Shown one piece after another: positions 15,818 to 24,585 of a stretch of 64,000 bases of DNA. Made by a program: the position numbers and the translations under genes. The notes under the pieces are model-generated. The model did no database searches, was not told where the DNA came from, and saw only the letters and a program-made list of their open reading frames with translations. The stretch comes from Lentzea albidocapillata (GTDB lineage: Bacteria; Actinomycetota; Actinomycetes; Mycobacteriales; Pseudonocardiaceae): positions 186,001 to 250,000 of the forward strand of contig NZ_JOEA01000005.1 of NCBI RefSeq assembly GCF_000719115.1. Direction: 5' to 3'. Position 1 is the first letter of the stretch; every line of letters begins with the position of its first letter.

Positions 15818-16759
15818 GTGAGCAATGTCGAGGCCGAGCCCGCAGAAGTGACGTGCACCTCCACCCCCGGCGGCGTGGAGGTGCTGACCCCGCGCGACGT
15901 CCCGCTGGGCGGCCCGCGAGCGATGTCGGTGCGCCGGACGCTGCCCCAGAAGCAGCGCTCACTGATCGGCGCCTGGTGCTTCTGCGACCACTACGGCCCG
16001 GACGACGTCACCATGGACGTGGCCCCGCATCCCCACACGGGCCTGCAGACCGTCAGCTGGCTGTTCACCGGCGAGATCGAGCACCGCGACAGCCTCGGCG
16101 TGCACGCGTTCGTCCGCCCCGGCGAGCTCAACCTCATGACCGGCGGCAGCGGCATCTGCCACTCCGAGCAGTCCACCGCCTCGTCCTCGGTCCTGCACGG
16201 CGTGCAGCTCTGGCTCGCCCTGCCCGACGCCCACCGCGACGCGCCACGCGACTTCCAGCACTACGTCCCGCCGACGGTGGTGGCGGACGGCGCCTCGATG
16301 CGCGTGTTCCTCGGCTCGCTGGCGGGTTCGACATCGCCGGTGCGGACGTTCACACCGTTGCTCGGCGCCGAGATCGTGCTGTCCGCGGGCGCGTCGCTGA
16401 CTTTGGACGTGGCGCCGTCGTTCGAGCACGGCGTCCTGCTCGACACCGGCGACGTGGCACTGGGCGAGACCGCTCTGGAGCCCGGCGACCTCGGCTACGT
16501 CGGCACCGGTCGTTCGACGCTGACGCTCTCTTCGGCCGGCGGCGCGCGGGTCGTGCTGCTGGGCGGCGTGCCGTTCGGCGAGGAGATCGTCATGTGGTGG
16601 AACTTCGTCGGGCGCACGCACGACGAGATCGCGGCGTTCCGGGAGGAATGGCAGGCGGAGACCGACCGGTTCGGCCGGGTCGAGGGCTACCCCGGTGCCC
16701 GCCTGCCGGCGCCTCCGCTGCCGGGCGGACGGCTGCGGCCCCGCGGCAACCCGGCCTGA
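15818..16759 (+). CDS. Pirin family protein (bicupin)
   Basis: 313 residues from the GTG at 15818. The N-terminal pirin cupin contains the metal-ligand block APHPHTGLQTVSWLFTGEIE, then HRDSLG and the ligand-bearing SGICHSEQS. The C-terminal cupin-like half ends with the typical GEEIVMWWNFVGRTHDEIAA signature. Bacterial pirins bind metal in the first cupin; some act as quercetin dioxygenases and others affect metabolic enzymes. The role here is unknown. A longer reading from 15788 is possible but lacks a ribosome site. Divergent from the ion channel. Confidence 0.9.
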   Translation: MSNVEAEPAEVTCTSTPGGVEVLTPRDVPLGGPRAMSVRRTLPQKQRSLIGAWCFCDHYGPDDVTMDVAPHPHTGLQTVSWLFTGEIEHRDSLGVHAFVRPGELNLMTGGSGICHSEQSTASSSVLHGVQLWLALPDAHRDAPRDFQHYVPPTVVADGASMRVFLGSLAGSTSPVRTFTPLLGAEIVLSAGASLTLDVAPSFEHGVLLDTGDVALGETALEPGDLGYVGTGRSTLTLSSAGGARVVLLGGVPFGEEIVMWWNFVGRTHDEIAAFREEWQAETDRFGRVEGYPGARLPAPPLPGGRLRPRGNPA

Positions 16760-17066
16760 CCTCGGCATCACTTTGCGTGCCGAAATAACTACGGAAAGCA
16801 CTTCCACCTTTAACTAAAATTAAGGTTCCCCACCTCACGCCGTCCCGGCATTCGGGCCGTCTCATCTCGTGACCTCATCCACAGATGACCGAACCCGACC
16901 AGGCCGAATATCGTCAAAGGCCTGGTCAGAACACATGGGCGACGCCGTCTCACCCGGCGGTCGCCACTGCATGTGAAAAGTCATACTCGAGGACCATTGA
17001 AAATTACGTTCCGATCCATTTTCCTGATCGAGGCATCCACGGAGGCTGCCGGACGTCTAAGGGGGC
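16760..17066. other. Intergenic region with an AT-rich patch
   Basis: About 300 bases before the SsgA-like gene. Around 16790-16835 the base composition is strikingly AT-rich for this genome, with an imperfect inverted repeat ACCTTTAA-CTAAAA-TTAAGGT. The second half (16980-17020) also has AT-rich stretches that could hold a promoter. I see no gene. Confidence 0.5.
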
Positions 17067-17468
17067 ATGAGGAACGTGACACGAGTGGGCGCCGACTCGA
17101 CATTCGCCTTCATCGCTCCGTCCGGGCGCCCGCTGCCCGTCGACGTCGAGCTCGGCTACCGCGCCGACGACCCGCACGCCGTGACCATGACGTTCCGCAT
17201 GGGACGCCAGGAGACCGTGTGGCTCGTGAGCCGGGACCTGCTCGCCGACGGGTTGATCACCACCAGTGGCGCGGGTGACGTGCGGCTGCGGCCCCACAAC
17301 TCCACCACCGCCGTGCTCGAACTGCGGTCCGACGTGTCGCAGGCCGTGTTCCACGTGCGGTCCTCCGAACTGCAGGAGTTCCTGAACTCCACCTACGACG
17401 TGGTCTCCCCCGGTTGCGAGAGCGACTACGTCGACTTCGACGCGGAACTCCGCAAGCTGATCGACTAG
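17067..17468 (+). CDS. SsgA-like sporulation/cell-division protein
   Basis: 133 residues with the SALP pattern: RADDPHAVTMTFRMGRQETV, then VWLVSRDLLADGLITTSGAG, DVRLRPH and a C-terminal acidic segment (DFDAELRKLID). SsgA-like proteins control septum placement and peptidoglycan growth in sporulating actinomycetes, and SsgB recruits FtsZ. This one looks closest to SsgB by length and motif order. The start is uncertain: ATG at 17067 has GGGGG only one base away, and GTG at 17076 is an alternative. It is followed by an XRE regulator on the same strand after 66 bases. Confidence 0.9.
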   Translation: MRNVTRVGADSTFAFIAPSGRPLPVDVELGYRADDPHAVTMTFRMGRQETVWLVSRDLLADGLITTSGAGDVRLRPHNSTTAVLELRSDVSQAVFHVRSSELQEFLNSTYDVVSPGCESDYVDFDAELRKLID

Positions 17469-17534
17469 CACGAGCGCGTTTTCACCCGAACGAGCCCGTA
17501 CCATGGAGTAATTCCAACCCATACGTTCGAAGTC

Positions 17535-18344
17535 GTGACAGTGACGACTTCCACCGCGTACAGCAGGGATCTGGGCGACGAACTGCGCCGCCTCCGGCAG
17601 AGGTTCACCGGCTTGAGGGGCCGCGCGATGGCGCTGCAGCTCGGCTGGGACCCGAGCAAGGTCTCCAACCTCGAGCACGGCAAGATCCGCGGCAGCGACA
17701 TCGACCTCGCGCAGTACCTCACGGTCTGCGGCAAGGACATCGACTACTTCGAGGACTTCCTCCGCCGCTACCACAACGCCTTCGACCCGTACCTCGCGCA
17801 GATGCCGGGCACCACGCGCACGCTCGCGATGACGGAGGCGATGGCTACCGGCATCACGGCCTACGACGTTCTCACCGTGAACAGCCTCCTGCAGACGCCG
17901 AACTACGCGCGCGCCCTGCAGGCCGCGACCGGGCAGGCCGTCGAGGACCTGGACAGGCAGGCGGTCATGCGCCGCCCCAACGGCCCCAAGTGCGTCTTCT
18001 ACCTGCACGAGCTGGCGCTGCGGATGCGGCTCGGCACCAAGCAGGTCATGGAGGAGCAGTACGTGTGGCTCCTGGCGAACTCCGCCATCATCCGCGTCGT
18101 GCCGGAAGAGGCGGCCACAGCGGCGTTCCAGTCGGCGTGCACGCTGTTCGAGTTCGAGAAGGCGCCACCGCTCGTCTACTCGGAATCCGGCCTGGCCAAG
18201 GTCTTCGCCCAGGGCGAGGCCGCCGTCGAACGCGGCCGCGGGCTCTTCGACCTGCTCGACGAGATCGCCCTGGACGAGAACCAGACGCGGCGCAAGCTCG
18301 CGGAGTACCGCGGGCCCACACCGCTGCGTGCCCTGGCTCAGTAG
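17535..18344 (+). CDS. Scr1-type XRE regulator with DUF5753 domain
   Basis: 269 residues. The N-terminal helix-turn-helix is at about 10-70 (LRRLRQRFTGLRGRAMALQL, then DPSKVSNLEHGKIRGSDID). The rest is the DUF5753 domain (TVNSLLQTPNYARAL; FYLHELALRMRLG). Such genes are abundant in actinomycetes, often beside DUF397 partners and connected to development; no DUF397 gene is seen here. GTG at 17535 follows TACGTT (17522-17527) by 7 bases, so the message is probably leaderless. Its last 7 bases overlap the end of the convergent cellulase gene. Confidence 0.9.
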   Translation: MTVTTSTAYSRDLGDELRRLRQRFTGLRGRAMALQLGWDPSKVSNLEHGKIRGSDIDLAQYLTVCGKDIDYFEDFLRRYHNAFDPYLAQMPGTTRTLAMTEAMATGITAYDVLTVNSLLQTPNYARALQAATGQAVEDLDRQAVMRRPNGPKCVFYLHELALRMRLGTKQVMEEQYVWLLANSAIIRVVPEEAATAAFQSACTLFEFEKAPPLVYSESGLAKVFAQGEAAVERGRGLFDLLDEIALDENQTRRKLAEYRGPTPLRALAQ

Positions 18345-19270
18345 CCGTACACGAGGTCGAACGCGAGCTGCGGGTCGAACTTGCCCGCGTCGACGCCCGG
18401 CGCCTTGCCGCAGCGCCCGTCCGAGTCGCCGGGGACCTTGACCCACAGCAACATCTCCGCGCCGCCACCGGTGCGGGCGGGCGTGCCGAGCTTGCGGCCG
18501 CCGGGGTTGCACCACTCGCCGTTGTGGCCGTTGCCGTTGCGGCTGGTGTCGATCACGTACGGCTTGGTGTAGCCGGGCAGCGCACCGCTGACCGAGTTGC
18601 CGTACGCCGTCGAGGCCGCGGTGGTGTGGTAGTTCGACACGTTGATCGAGAAGCCGCGGACGTTGCGCACACCGGCTGAGTCCAGGCGGCCGGCCATGGT
18701 CGCGGCCGGCACCCACTGCGCGTTGCCCGCGTCGAGGTAGGCCCACGTGTTGGGCGCCTTGGCCCTGAACTGCTCGGTGGCGTACTTGATCATTGCCGTG
18801 CGCTCGGCGACCTTGCCGCCGTCCATGCAGCCGAAGTCCGCCAGCGAGTCAGGCTCGATCACGACGACGGCCGGCCGCGTGCCGATCGCCGAAGCGAAGG
18901 AGGAGATCCAGGTCCGATAGGCCTCAGGCGTCCCCGCGCCGCCGCCGGAGTGGCCACCGCACGCGTCGCGGCCGGGGATGTTGTAAGCGACCAGCACGGG
19001 CAGCTTGGTGCCGGTCTTGTTCACGTAACCGCTGACAGCGGTCTTGATGTCGCCGCTCCAGGCGCCGAACCAGCGGGCGATCGGCTTGGTCGAGATGTTC
19101 GCCCTGATCGCGGCCTGGCGGCCGTCGCCCGCGTGGTCGCGCACCCACACGGCGGGATTGGAGTCGGGGTCGACGTAGAAGCCGTCAGTCAGGCCGACGG
19201 GGCTGGCGGCGTGCGCGGCCGGGGCCGTGGCGACGACGGCCAGCAGGGCCAGCGCGAGTGCTCTGATCAT
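18338..19270 (-). CDS. Secreted GH6 cellulase (endoglucanase/cellobiohydrolase)
   Basis: 310 residues. A Sec signal peptide (MIRALALALLAVVATAPAAH) ends at AHAA. The GH6 catalytic core is complete: the YNIPGRDACGG block with an active-site Asp, the VVIEPDSLADFG block with a second Asp, and the C-terminal DTSRNGNG and WCNPGGRKLG motifs. GH6 enzymes cut beta-1,4-glucan with inversion. No carbohydrate-binding module or linker is attached, so this is a bare catalytic domain. The choice between endo and exo action depends on active-site loops and cannot be settled here. Confidence 0.93.
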   Translation of the reverse strand: MIRALALALLAVVATAPAAHAASPVGLTDGFYVDPDSNPAVWVRDHAGDGRQAAIRANISTKPIARWFGAWSGDIKTAVSGYVNKTGTKLPVLVAYNIPGRDACGGHSGGGAGTPEAYRTWISSFASAIGTRPAVVVIEPDSLADFGCMDGGKVAERTAMIKYATEQFRAKAPNTWAYLDAGNAQWVPAATMAGRLDSAGVRNVRGFSINVSNYHTTAASTAYGNSVSGALPGYTKPYVIDTSRNGNGHNGEWCNPGGRKLGTPARTGGGAEMLLWVKVPGDSDGRCGKAPGVDAGKFDPQLAFDLVYGY

Positions 19271-19328
19271 GGCTCCGACCCTCGCGCAGGGCGCCTAAGG
19301 GGCGGTAAGTCCGGGTTGAACCAGCACC

Positions 19329-19625
19329 TCAGGGCGCGAGCAGCCCGGCCTGGAGCGGCAGCAACGGCGCGACCACCCTGGCGAACGGTCCGCTCCGCAC
19401 GACACCACCCCCAGGTCCGGCGAACGGCGCGGCAGGATCCAGCGAGTCCGGCATCCGGGCCCACACGGCCCACCGCTCGTCCCAGGCCTGGATCACGTCG
19501 AGCTGCCCGCCGGGGAGGAACCGGGCCAGGTGCACCCCTGCGACCTGCCCGGTGTTCCCCAGCAGCGGGAGCAGCCGGAAGCCCCCTTCCCGCCGCAACC
19601 TCTCGATCAGCTCCGCGCTGTCCAT
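19329..19625 (-). CDS. Hypothetical protein, 98 aa, end of the glp operon
   Basis: The ATG at 19625 (MDSAELIERLRREGGFRLLP) lies one base beyond the glpD stop, so the two are translated together. A longer frame to 19679 would overlap glpD. The sequence has Trp-rich strands (IQAWDERWAVWARMP) and a hydrophobic end (VVAPLLPLQAGLLAP). I do not recognise it. Its place suggests a minor role linked to glycerol use or simply a passenger. Confidence 0.6.
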   Translation of the reverse strand: MDSAELIERLRREGGFRLLPLLGNTGQVAGVHLARFLPGGQLDVIQAWDERWAVWARMPDSLDPAAPFAGPGGGVVRSGPFARVVAPLLPLQAGLLAP

Positions 19626-19626
19626 C

Positions 19627-21237
19627 TCATCTCGCCGCCAGCTCCGTGTCAGCCCGATAGGTCTCCACAGCCGCGTCACGTTCAGAGGAGGACCAGCCCA
19701 GCGGGCCGGCGATCAGATCGGCGACCTCACCGGCGACCGACGCACCGAAGTCCAGGTGCTCCATCGAGATCCGGGTCCGCCGGGCGAGCACGTCCTCCAG
19801 TCCCAGCGCGCCCTCGTGCGTCACGGCGTACACGATCTCCGCCGCCAGGTAGCCCGCCACGGGCGAGGCCAGCGACGGGTCCTGCGCGATCATCGCCAGC
19901 ACGTCGGACACGGCCGAGCCGTAGCGGCGCAGCAGACGCTCCACAGTGGACGTGGGCAGGCCGGACTCCGCAGCGACCCGAGCCCGGTCCGCCCACAGCT
20001 CCTGGAAACCGACGGCACCGCACAACGGCAGGCGCGCGGTCAGGGAAGGTGCCACGCCGCGACCCAGTCCGGCGACGGCCGCGTTCACCACGTCCGCGGC
20101 CATCACGCGGTAGGTCGTGTACTTGCCGCCCGCGATCACGAAGAACCCCGGCTCGGGCTGTGCGACGGCATGTTCGCGGGAGAGCTTCGACGTGTCGCTC
20201 GACGCTCCGGCGAGCAACGGCCGCAGGCCCGCGTACGTGCCCACGACGTCGTCCACCGACAAAGGGGTCCGGAGCACGGCGTTGACGTGGTCGAGGATGT
20301 AGGAGACGTCGCCGGCCGTGGCCGACACGTCCTCGGGCGCACCGGAGTACGGCGTGTCCGTGGTGCCGATGATCCAGTAGGCGCCCCAGGGGATCACGAA
20401 CAGCACCGACTTCTCGGTCTGTGTGATCAGCCCGCCGTCGAGCTGGATCTTCGACCGCTCCACCAGCACGTGCACGCCCTTGGACATCCGCACGTGGAAC
20501 GGCGGTGTGCCGGGCGACATCGAGTTCAGCGAGTCGGTCCACACACCGGTCGCGCTGATCACCCGCCGGGCCCGCACCACGTGCGTCACGCCGGTGAGCT
20601 CGTCGCGCACCGAGGCACCGGAAACCCGGCCCTCCGAACGCAACAGCGAGGTGACCCGGGCGCGCGAGACGACCGTCGCACCGTGCTGAGCGGCCGTGCG
20701 GACCAACGTCGTCACGAGCCGCGCGTCGTCCATCTGCGCGTCGTAGTAACGAATGGCGCCGGCGAACGCGGAGGAGTCCACGGACGGTCCGACCGAAGCC
20801 ATCTTGCGGCGGGAGAGGTGCCGGTGCATCGGCACGGCCCCGGCGCCGCCGATCGAGTCGTACAACAGCACGCCCGCGCCCACGTAGGCGCGTTCCCACT
20901 GCTTCTTCAACGGGAAGAGGAACGGCACCGGCCGCACCAGGTGCGGTGCGAGCCGGCGCAGCAGCAACCCGCGTTCCTTCAGAGCTTCCCGGACCAGCTT
21001 GAACTCCAGCTGCTCCAGGTACCGCAGCCCGCCGTGGACGAGCTTGCTGGACCGGCTCGACGTGCCCGCCGCCCAGTCGTCGGCCTCGACCAGGGCGACG
21101 GAGAGGCCGCGCGACGCCGCGTCGAGAGCAGCGCCCGCGCCGACCACCCCGCCGCCGACGACGAGGACGTCGAACTCCGTGCTGCCCAGCGCTTCGAGCG
21201 ATCGGGCACGGCGAGCCGGATCCAGCCTTGCGAACAA
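19627..21237 (-). CDS. glpD: Aerobic glycerol-3-phosphate dehydrogenase
   Basis: 536 residues. The FAD-binding fold begins VLVVGGGVVGAGAALDAASR (about residues 24-43), followed by SSRSSKLVHGGLRYLEQLEF, the GlpD family signature. The C-terminal DAO_C-type helical domain holds the RRTRI and HLDFGA region. The enzyme oxidises glycerol-3-phosphate to dihydroxyacetone phosphate at the membrane and passes electrons to quinone. It is the third gene of glpF-glpK-glpD, 25 bases after glpK. Confidence 0.93.
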   Translation of the reverse strand: MFARLDPARRARSLEALGSTEFDVLVVGGGVVGAGAALDAASRGLSVALVEADDWAAGTSSRSSKLVHGGLRYLEQLEFKLVREALKERGLLLRRLAPHLVRPVPFLFPLKKQWERAYVGAGVLLYDSIGGAGAVPMHRHLSRRKMASVGPSVDSSAFAGAIRYYDAQMDDARLVTTLVRTAAQHGATVVSRARVTSLLRSEGRVSGASVRDELTGVTHVVRARRVISATGVWTDSLNSMSPGTPPFHVRMSKGVHVLVERSKIQLDGGLITQTEKSVLFVIPWGAYWIIGTTDTPYSGAPEDVSATAGDVSYILDHVNAVLRTPLSVDDVVGTYAGLRPLLAGASSDTSKLSREHAVAQPEPGFFVIAGGKYTTYRVMAADVVNAAVAGLGRGVAPSLTARLPLCGAVGFQELWADRARVAAESGLPTSTVERLLRRYGSAVSDVLAMIAQDPSLASPVAGYLAAEIVYAVTHEGALGLEDVLARRTRISMEHLDFGASVAGEVADLIAGPLGWSSSERDAAVETYRADTELAAR

Positions 21238-21262
21238 CTTCTTCAGCTCCTAAGGAAAGAAG

Positions 21263-22780
21263 TCAGCGAACGTCGGCGTCGACCCAGTCGAACGACTTGG
21301 TCACGGCCTTCTTCCAGTTGCGGTACTCGCGCTCGCGCTCGTCGGAGTCGAGTTCCGGCGTCCAGCGCTTGTCCTCGGACCAGTTGGCGCGCAGCTCGTC
21401 GAGCGACGACCAGTAGCCGACGGCCAGACCGGCGGCGTACGCGGCACCGAGAGCGGTCGTCTCGGCGACCACGGGACGCACGACCGGCACGTCCAGCACG
21501 TCCGCCTGGAACTGCATCAGCAGCTCGTTCGCGACCATGCCGCCGTCGACCTTCAGCTCGGTCAGCGGCACGCCGGAGTCGGCGTTCATCGCGTCCAGCA
21601 CCTCGCGGGTCTGGAACGCCGTCGCCTCCAGCACGGCCCGCGCCAGGTGACCCTTGTTGACGAACCGGGTCAGGCCGACGACGGCACCGCGGGCGTCCGC
21701 CCGCCAGTACGGCGCGAACAGACCGGAGAACGCCGGCACGAAGTACGCGCCACCGTTGTCGTCCACCGTCTTGGCCAGCGTCTCGATCTCCGCGGCCGAG
21801 CCGATGATGCCGAGGTTGTCGCGCAGCCACTGCACCAGCGAACCGGTGACCGCGATCGACCCCTCGAGGGCGTAGACGGGAGCCTCGTCGCCGATCTTGT
21901 AGCAGACGGTCGTGAGCAGACCGTTCTTCGAGGCGACCTTCTCGGTACCGGTGTTGAGCAGCATGAAGTTGCCGGTGCCGTAGGTGTTCTTGGCGGTACC
22001 GGGCTCGTAGCAGGCCTGGCCGAACGTCGCCGCCTGCTGGTCGCCGAGGATGCCCGCGATCGGCACGCCCTTGAGCACGCCGCCGGGACCGCCGTTGCCG
22101 TAGACCTCCGAGGAGGAACGGATCTCCGGCAGCATGGACAGCGGGATGCCCATGTCGGCGGCGATCTCCGCGTCCCACTGCAGCGTGTCGAGGTCCATCA
22201 GCATGGTCCGCGACGCGTTGGTGACGTCCGTGGCGTGCACACCGCCGTTCGGGCCGCCGGTGAGGTTCCACAGCGTCCACGTGTCGGTGTTGCCGAACAG
22301 CAGGTCGCCGGCCTCGGCACGCTCACGGGCACCCTCGACGTTGTCGAGGATCCAGCGGATCTTGGGGCCGGAGAAGTAGGTCGCCAGCGGCAGGCCGACC
22401 TTCGCCTTGTAGCGCTCGGCACCGCCGCCGAGGGCACCGAGCTCCTCGACGATCGCCTGGGTGCGGGTGTCCTGCCAGACGATGGCGTTGTAGACGGGCT
22501 CGCCGGTGTTCTTGTCCCACACCACCGCGGTCTCGCGCTGGTTGGTGATGCCCACGGCGGCGAGGTCACCGGTGTTGAGGTCGGCGGCGGAGAGCGCCTG
22601 GCCGATCACGAACCGGGTGTTCTCGGAGATCTCCACCGGGTTGTGCTCGACCCAGCCGGCCCGCGGGAAGATCTGCTCGTGCTCCTTCTGGCCCACGGCG
22701 ACGATGGAGCCGCTGTGGTCGAAGATGATCGCCCGCGTGCTGGTCGTGCCCTGGTCGACGGCGAGAACGTACTGCGACAT
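21263..22780 (-). CDS. glpK: Glycerol kinase (first copy)
   Basis: 505 residues, full length. The FGGY signatures are present: the phosphate-1 loop [17 protein letters not shown], the GWVEHNP block, and the C-terminal [20 protein letters not shown]. It phosphorylates glycerol to glycerol-3-phosphate. It lies 31 bases downstream of glpF and just before glpD, so uptake, phosphorylation and oxidation are encoded together. A second kinase of almost the same length is at 24586-26094. Confidence 0.95.
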   Translation of the reverse strand: MSQYVLAVDQGTTSTRAIIFDHSGSIVAVGQKEHEQIFPRAGWVEHNPVEISENTRFVIGQALSAADLNTGDLAAVGITNQRETAVVWDKNTGEPVYNAIVWQDTRTQAIVEELGALGGGAERYKAKVGLPLATYFSGPKIRWILDNVEGARERAEAGDLLFGNTDTWTLWNLTGGPNGGVHATDVTNASRTMLMDLDTLQWDAEIAADMGIPLSMLPEIRSSSEVYGNGGPGGVLKGVPIAGILGDQQAATFGQACYEPGTAKNTYGTGNFMLLNTGTEKVASKNGLLTTVCYKIGDEAPVYALEGSIAVTGSLVQWLRDNLGIIGSAAEIETLAKTVDDNGGAYFVPAFSGLFAPYWRADARGAVVGLTRFVNKGHLARAVLEATAFQTREVLDAMNADSGVPLTELKVDGGMVANELLMQFQADVLDVPVVRPVVAETTALGAAYAAGLAVGYWSSLDELRANWSEDKRWTPELDSDEREREYRNWKKAVTKSFDWVDADVR

Positions 22781-22811
22781 CGATAAGTCCTTTCCGGAGA
22801 GTCAGAACACG

Positions 22812-23567
22812 TCAGAACGCGAGCGAGGCGATCACGCCGGCGATCGCGCCGCCGATGATCGGGCCCACGACCGGCACCCAGGAGTAGCTCCAGTCGGAGT
22901 CCTTCTTGCCCACTGCCTCGCCGTCGGTTCCCTTGTAGGACAACGGAAGCAGCGCGTGCGCGATGCGCGGGCCGAGGTCGCGGGCGGGGTTGATCGCGTA
23001 GCCGGTGGGACCACCGAGCGAGGCACCGATACCGACGACGAGCATGGCCACGGCCAGCGGGCCGAGCTGGGTCGGCGTCTTGCCGAGCGCGAGGACCACG
23101 AAGACCAGGACGAACGTGCCGATGATCTCGCACACCAGGTTCCAGGTGTAGCTGCGGATCGCCGGGCCGGTGGAGAACACCGCGAGCTTGAGGCCCTCGT
23201 CGGGCGTCGCGTCGAAGTGCGGCTTGTACGCGAGCCAGGCGAGCACGGCACCGAGGAAGGCGCCCAGCATCTCACCGGCGAAGTAGACGAGCGTCGAGCC
23301 CACGCCGACCGGCACACCGGGTGCGAACTCGTCCGCGCCACTGGTGAGGATGCCGATCGTCACGGCGGGGTTGAGGTGCGCGCCCGACTTGTAAGCGATG
23401 TAGACACCGGCGAAGACACCGAGGCCCCAACCGAAGTTGATCAACAGCCAGCCGCCGTCGAAACCCTTCGACTTGGCGAGCAGCACGTTGGCCACCACAC
23501 CCGCACCCAGCAACAGCAAGATGCCCGTACCAAGCACCTCGCTGAGGAACACTGTCCCGAGACCCAC
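22812..23567 (-). CDS. glpF: Glycerol facilitator (aquaglyceroporin)
   Basis: 251 residues from the GTG at 23567 (VGLGTVFLSEVLGTGILLLL), with GGGAGG five bases upstream. A longer open frame continues to 24023 but is non-coding in character. Both half-helix motifs are kept: NPAVTIG and NPARDLGP. The Asp after the second NPAR (position of the D in glycerol channels) favours glycerol rather than only water. Six membrane helices are visible. It is the first gene of the glp operon and is divergent from the IclR regulator, with two shared operator-like dyads in the gap. Confidence 0.93.
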   Translation of the reverse strand: MGLGTVFLSEVLGTGILLLLGAGVVANVLLAKSKGFDGGWLLINFGWGLGVFAGVYIAYKSGAHLNPAVTIGILTSGADEFAPGVPVGVGSTLVYFAGEMLGAFLGAVLAWLAYKPHFDATPDEGLKLAVFSTGPAIRSYTWNLVCEIIGTFVLVFVVLALGKTPTQLGPLAVAMLVVGIGASLGGPTGYAINPARDLGPRIAHALLPLSYKGTDGEAVGKKDSDWSYSWVPVVGPIIGGAIAGVIASLAF

Positions 23568-23597
23568 GCTGGCCTCCCATTCGTCCTTGAACGGCTG

Positions 23598-23613
23598 ATC
23601 ACCACGTGGTGAT
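23598..23613. promoter_or_regulatory. Perfect palindrome in the glpF leader
   Basis: ATCACCACGTGGTGAT is a perfect 16-base palindrome located between the candidate -10 box of glpF and its start codon. It differs from the IclR-type dyads nearby and may bind a second regulator. Confidence 0.6.
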
Positions 23614-23621
23614 TGAGGCGG

Positions 23622-23651
23622 AACGTAATGACCCACGTCACGCCGGCTCAA
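23622..23651 (-). promoter_or_regulatory. glpFKD promoter
   Basis: On the reverse strand TTGAGC (23651-23646) and TACGTT (23627-23622) are spaced by 18 bases. The IclR-type dyad at 23662-23674 lies just upstream of the -35 box. Confidence 0.5.
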
Positions 23652-23661
23652 CAGGGACGTT

Positions 23662-23674
23662 TCGACAATGTCGA
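23662..23674. promoter_or_regulatory. IclR-type operator 1
   Basis: TCGACA-A-TGTCGA is a perfect dyad with 6-base arms. A near copy lies 108 bases away at 23770-23782, next to the iclR promoter. Confidence 0.7.
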
Positions 23675-23769
23675 CACCTGCGACCCCCGAAGGTGTGACC
23701 GAGTGGTCACGCTGCGCGCAGACAAGGCGTTTCGGGCCTGTTTCCAGGCGTGACGGTTGCGTTAGCTGT

Positions 23770-23804
23770 TCGACATTGCCGACACGGGTCGTCTCAATTA
23801 CGTT
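23770..23804 (+). promoter_or_regulatory. IclR-type operator 2 and leaderless iclR promoter
   Basis: TCGACA-T-TGCCGA (23770-23782) repeats operator 1 with one mismatch and covers the -35 box TTGCCG (23776-23781). TACGTT (23799-23804) follows after 17 bases. Six bases later comes the GTG, so the message is probably leaderless and the regulator represses itself. Confidence 0.65.
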
Positions 23805-23810
23805 TCTCGC

Positions 23811-24575
23811 GTGCCGGGACCCATCCAGTCGATCGAACGAGCCGCAGCCGTGCTGCGGCTGTTGGCGCGTGGCTCCGGCCACCACGGTCTCACAGAGATA
23901 GCCGACTCGCTCGGTCTCGCGCGGGGCACCGCGCACGGGATTCTCCGTACGCTGCAACGGGTCGAGTTCGTCGAGCAGGATCACACGACGGGGCGTTACC
24001 GGCTCGGCGCCGCGCTGCTGCACCTGGGAACGTCCTATCTCGACGCGAACGAGCTACGCTCTCGATCGATCAACTGGGCTGACACGCTCGCCGCGCGGTC
24101 CGGCCAGGAGGTGCGGATCGGCATGCACCACGACGGCGCCGTGCTCGTCGTGCACCACGTGTTCCGTCCCGATGACTCTGTGCAAACACTCGGCATCGGC
24201 GCGATGCTGCCGTTGCACGCCACAGCGCTGGGCAAGGTGTTACTCGCCTACGACCCGGACCTGTCGGCGGCCGCACGCCGGCGGGAGCTCACGTCGTTGA
24301 CGCGCAGGACGATCACGCGCACCCAGATGCTGGAGCGCGTGCTGACCGAGGTGCGCGGGCAGGGCTGGGCCGGCGAGGCCGAGGAGTACATGCCGGGTGA
24401 GGCCAGCATCGCCGCGCCGATCCGGATCCCCGGCGGCCTGGTGATCGGCGCGATCGGCATCTCCGGCGCGGCGGACCGGCTGTGCGACTCCACGGGACGT
24501 CCGCGTGCGACGCTGGTGCGTCAGGTCGTGCAGGCCGCGGAATCCGTCACCACTTCGCTTGTCGACGAGAACTGA
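23811..24575 (+). CDS. IclR-family regulator of the glycerol genes (GylR-like)
   Basis: 254 residues from the GTG at 23811. The N-terminal winged helix is at about 6-65 (SIERAAAVLRLLARGSGHHG, then EIADSLGLARGTAHGILRTL). The C-terminal effector-binding domain contains the LHATALGKVLLAYDP motif. In Streptomyces the homologue GylR represses the glycerol operon and responds to glycerol-3-phosphate. The gene lies between the two glycerol kinase genes and faces away from glpFKD, with matching dyads at both promoters. Confidence 0.92.
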   Translation: MPGPIQSIERAAAVLRLLARGSGHHGLTEIADSLGLARGTAHGILRTLQRVEFVEQDHTTGRYRLGAALLHLGTSYLDANELRSRSINWADTLAARSGQEVRIGMHHDGAVLVVHHVFRPDDSVQTLGIGAMLPLHATALGKVLLAYDPDLSAAARRRELTSLTRRTITRTQMLERVLTEVRGQGWAGEAEEYMPGEASIAAPIRIPGGLVIGAIGISGAADRLCDSTGRPRATLVRQVVQAAESVTTSLVDEN

Positions 24576-24585
24576 AAGGCTCGCC

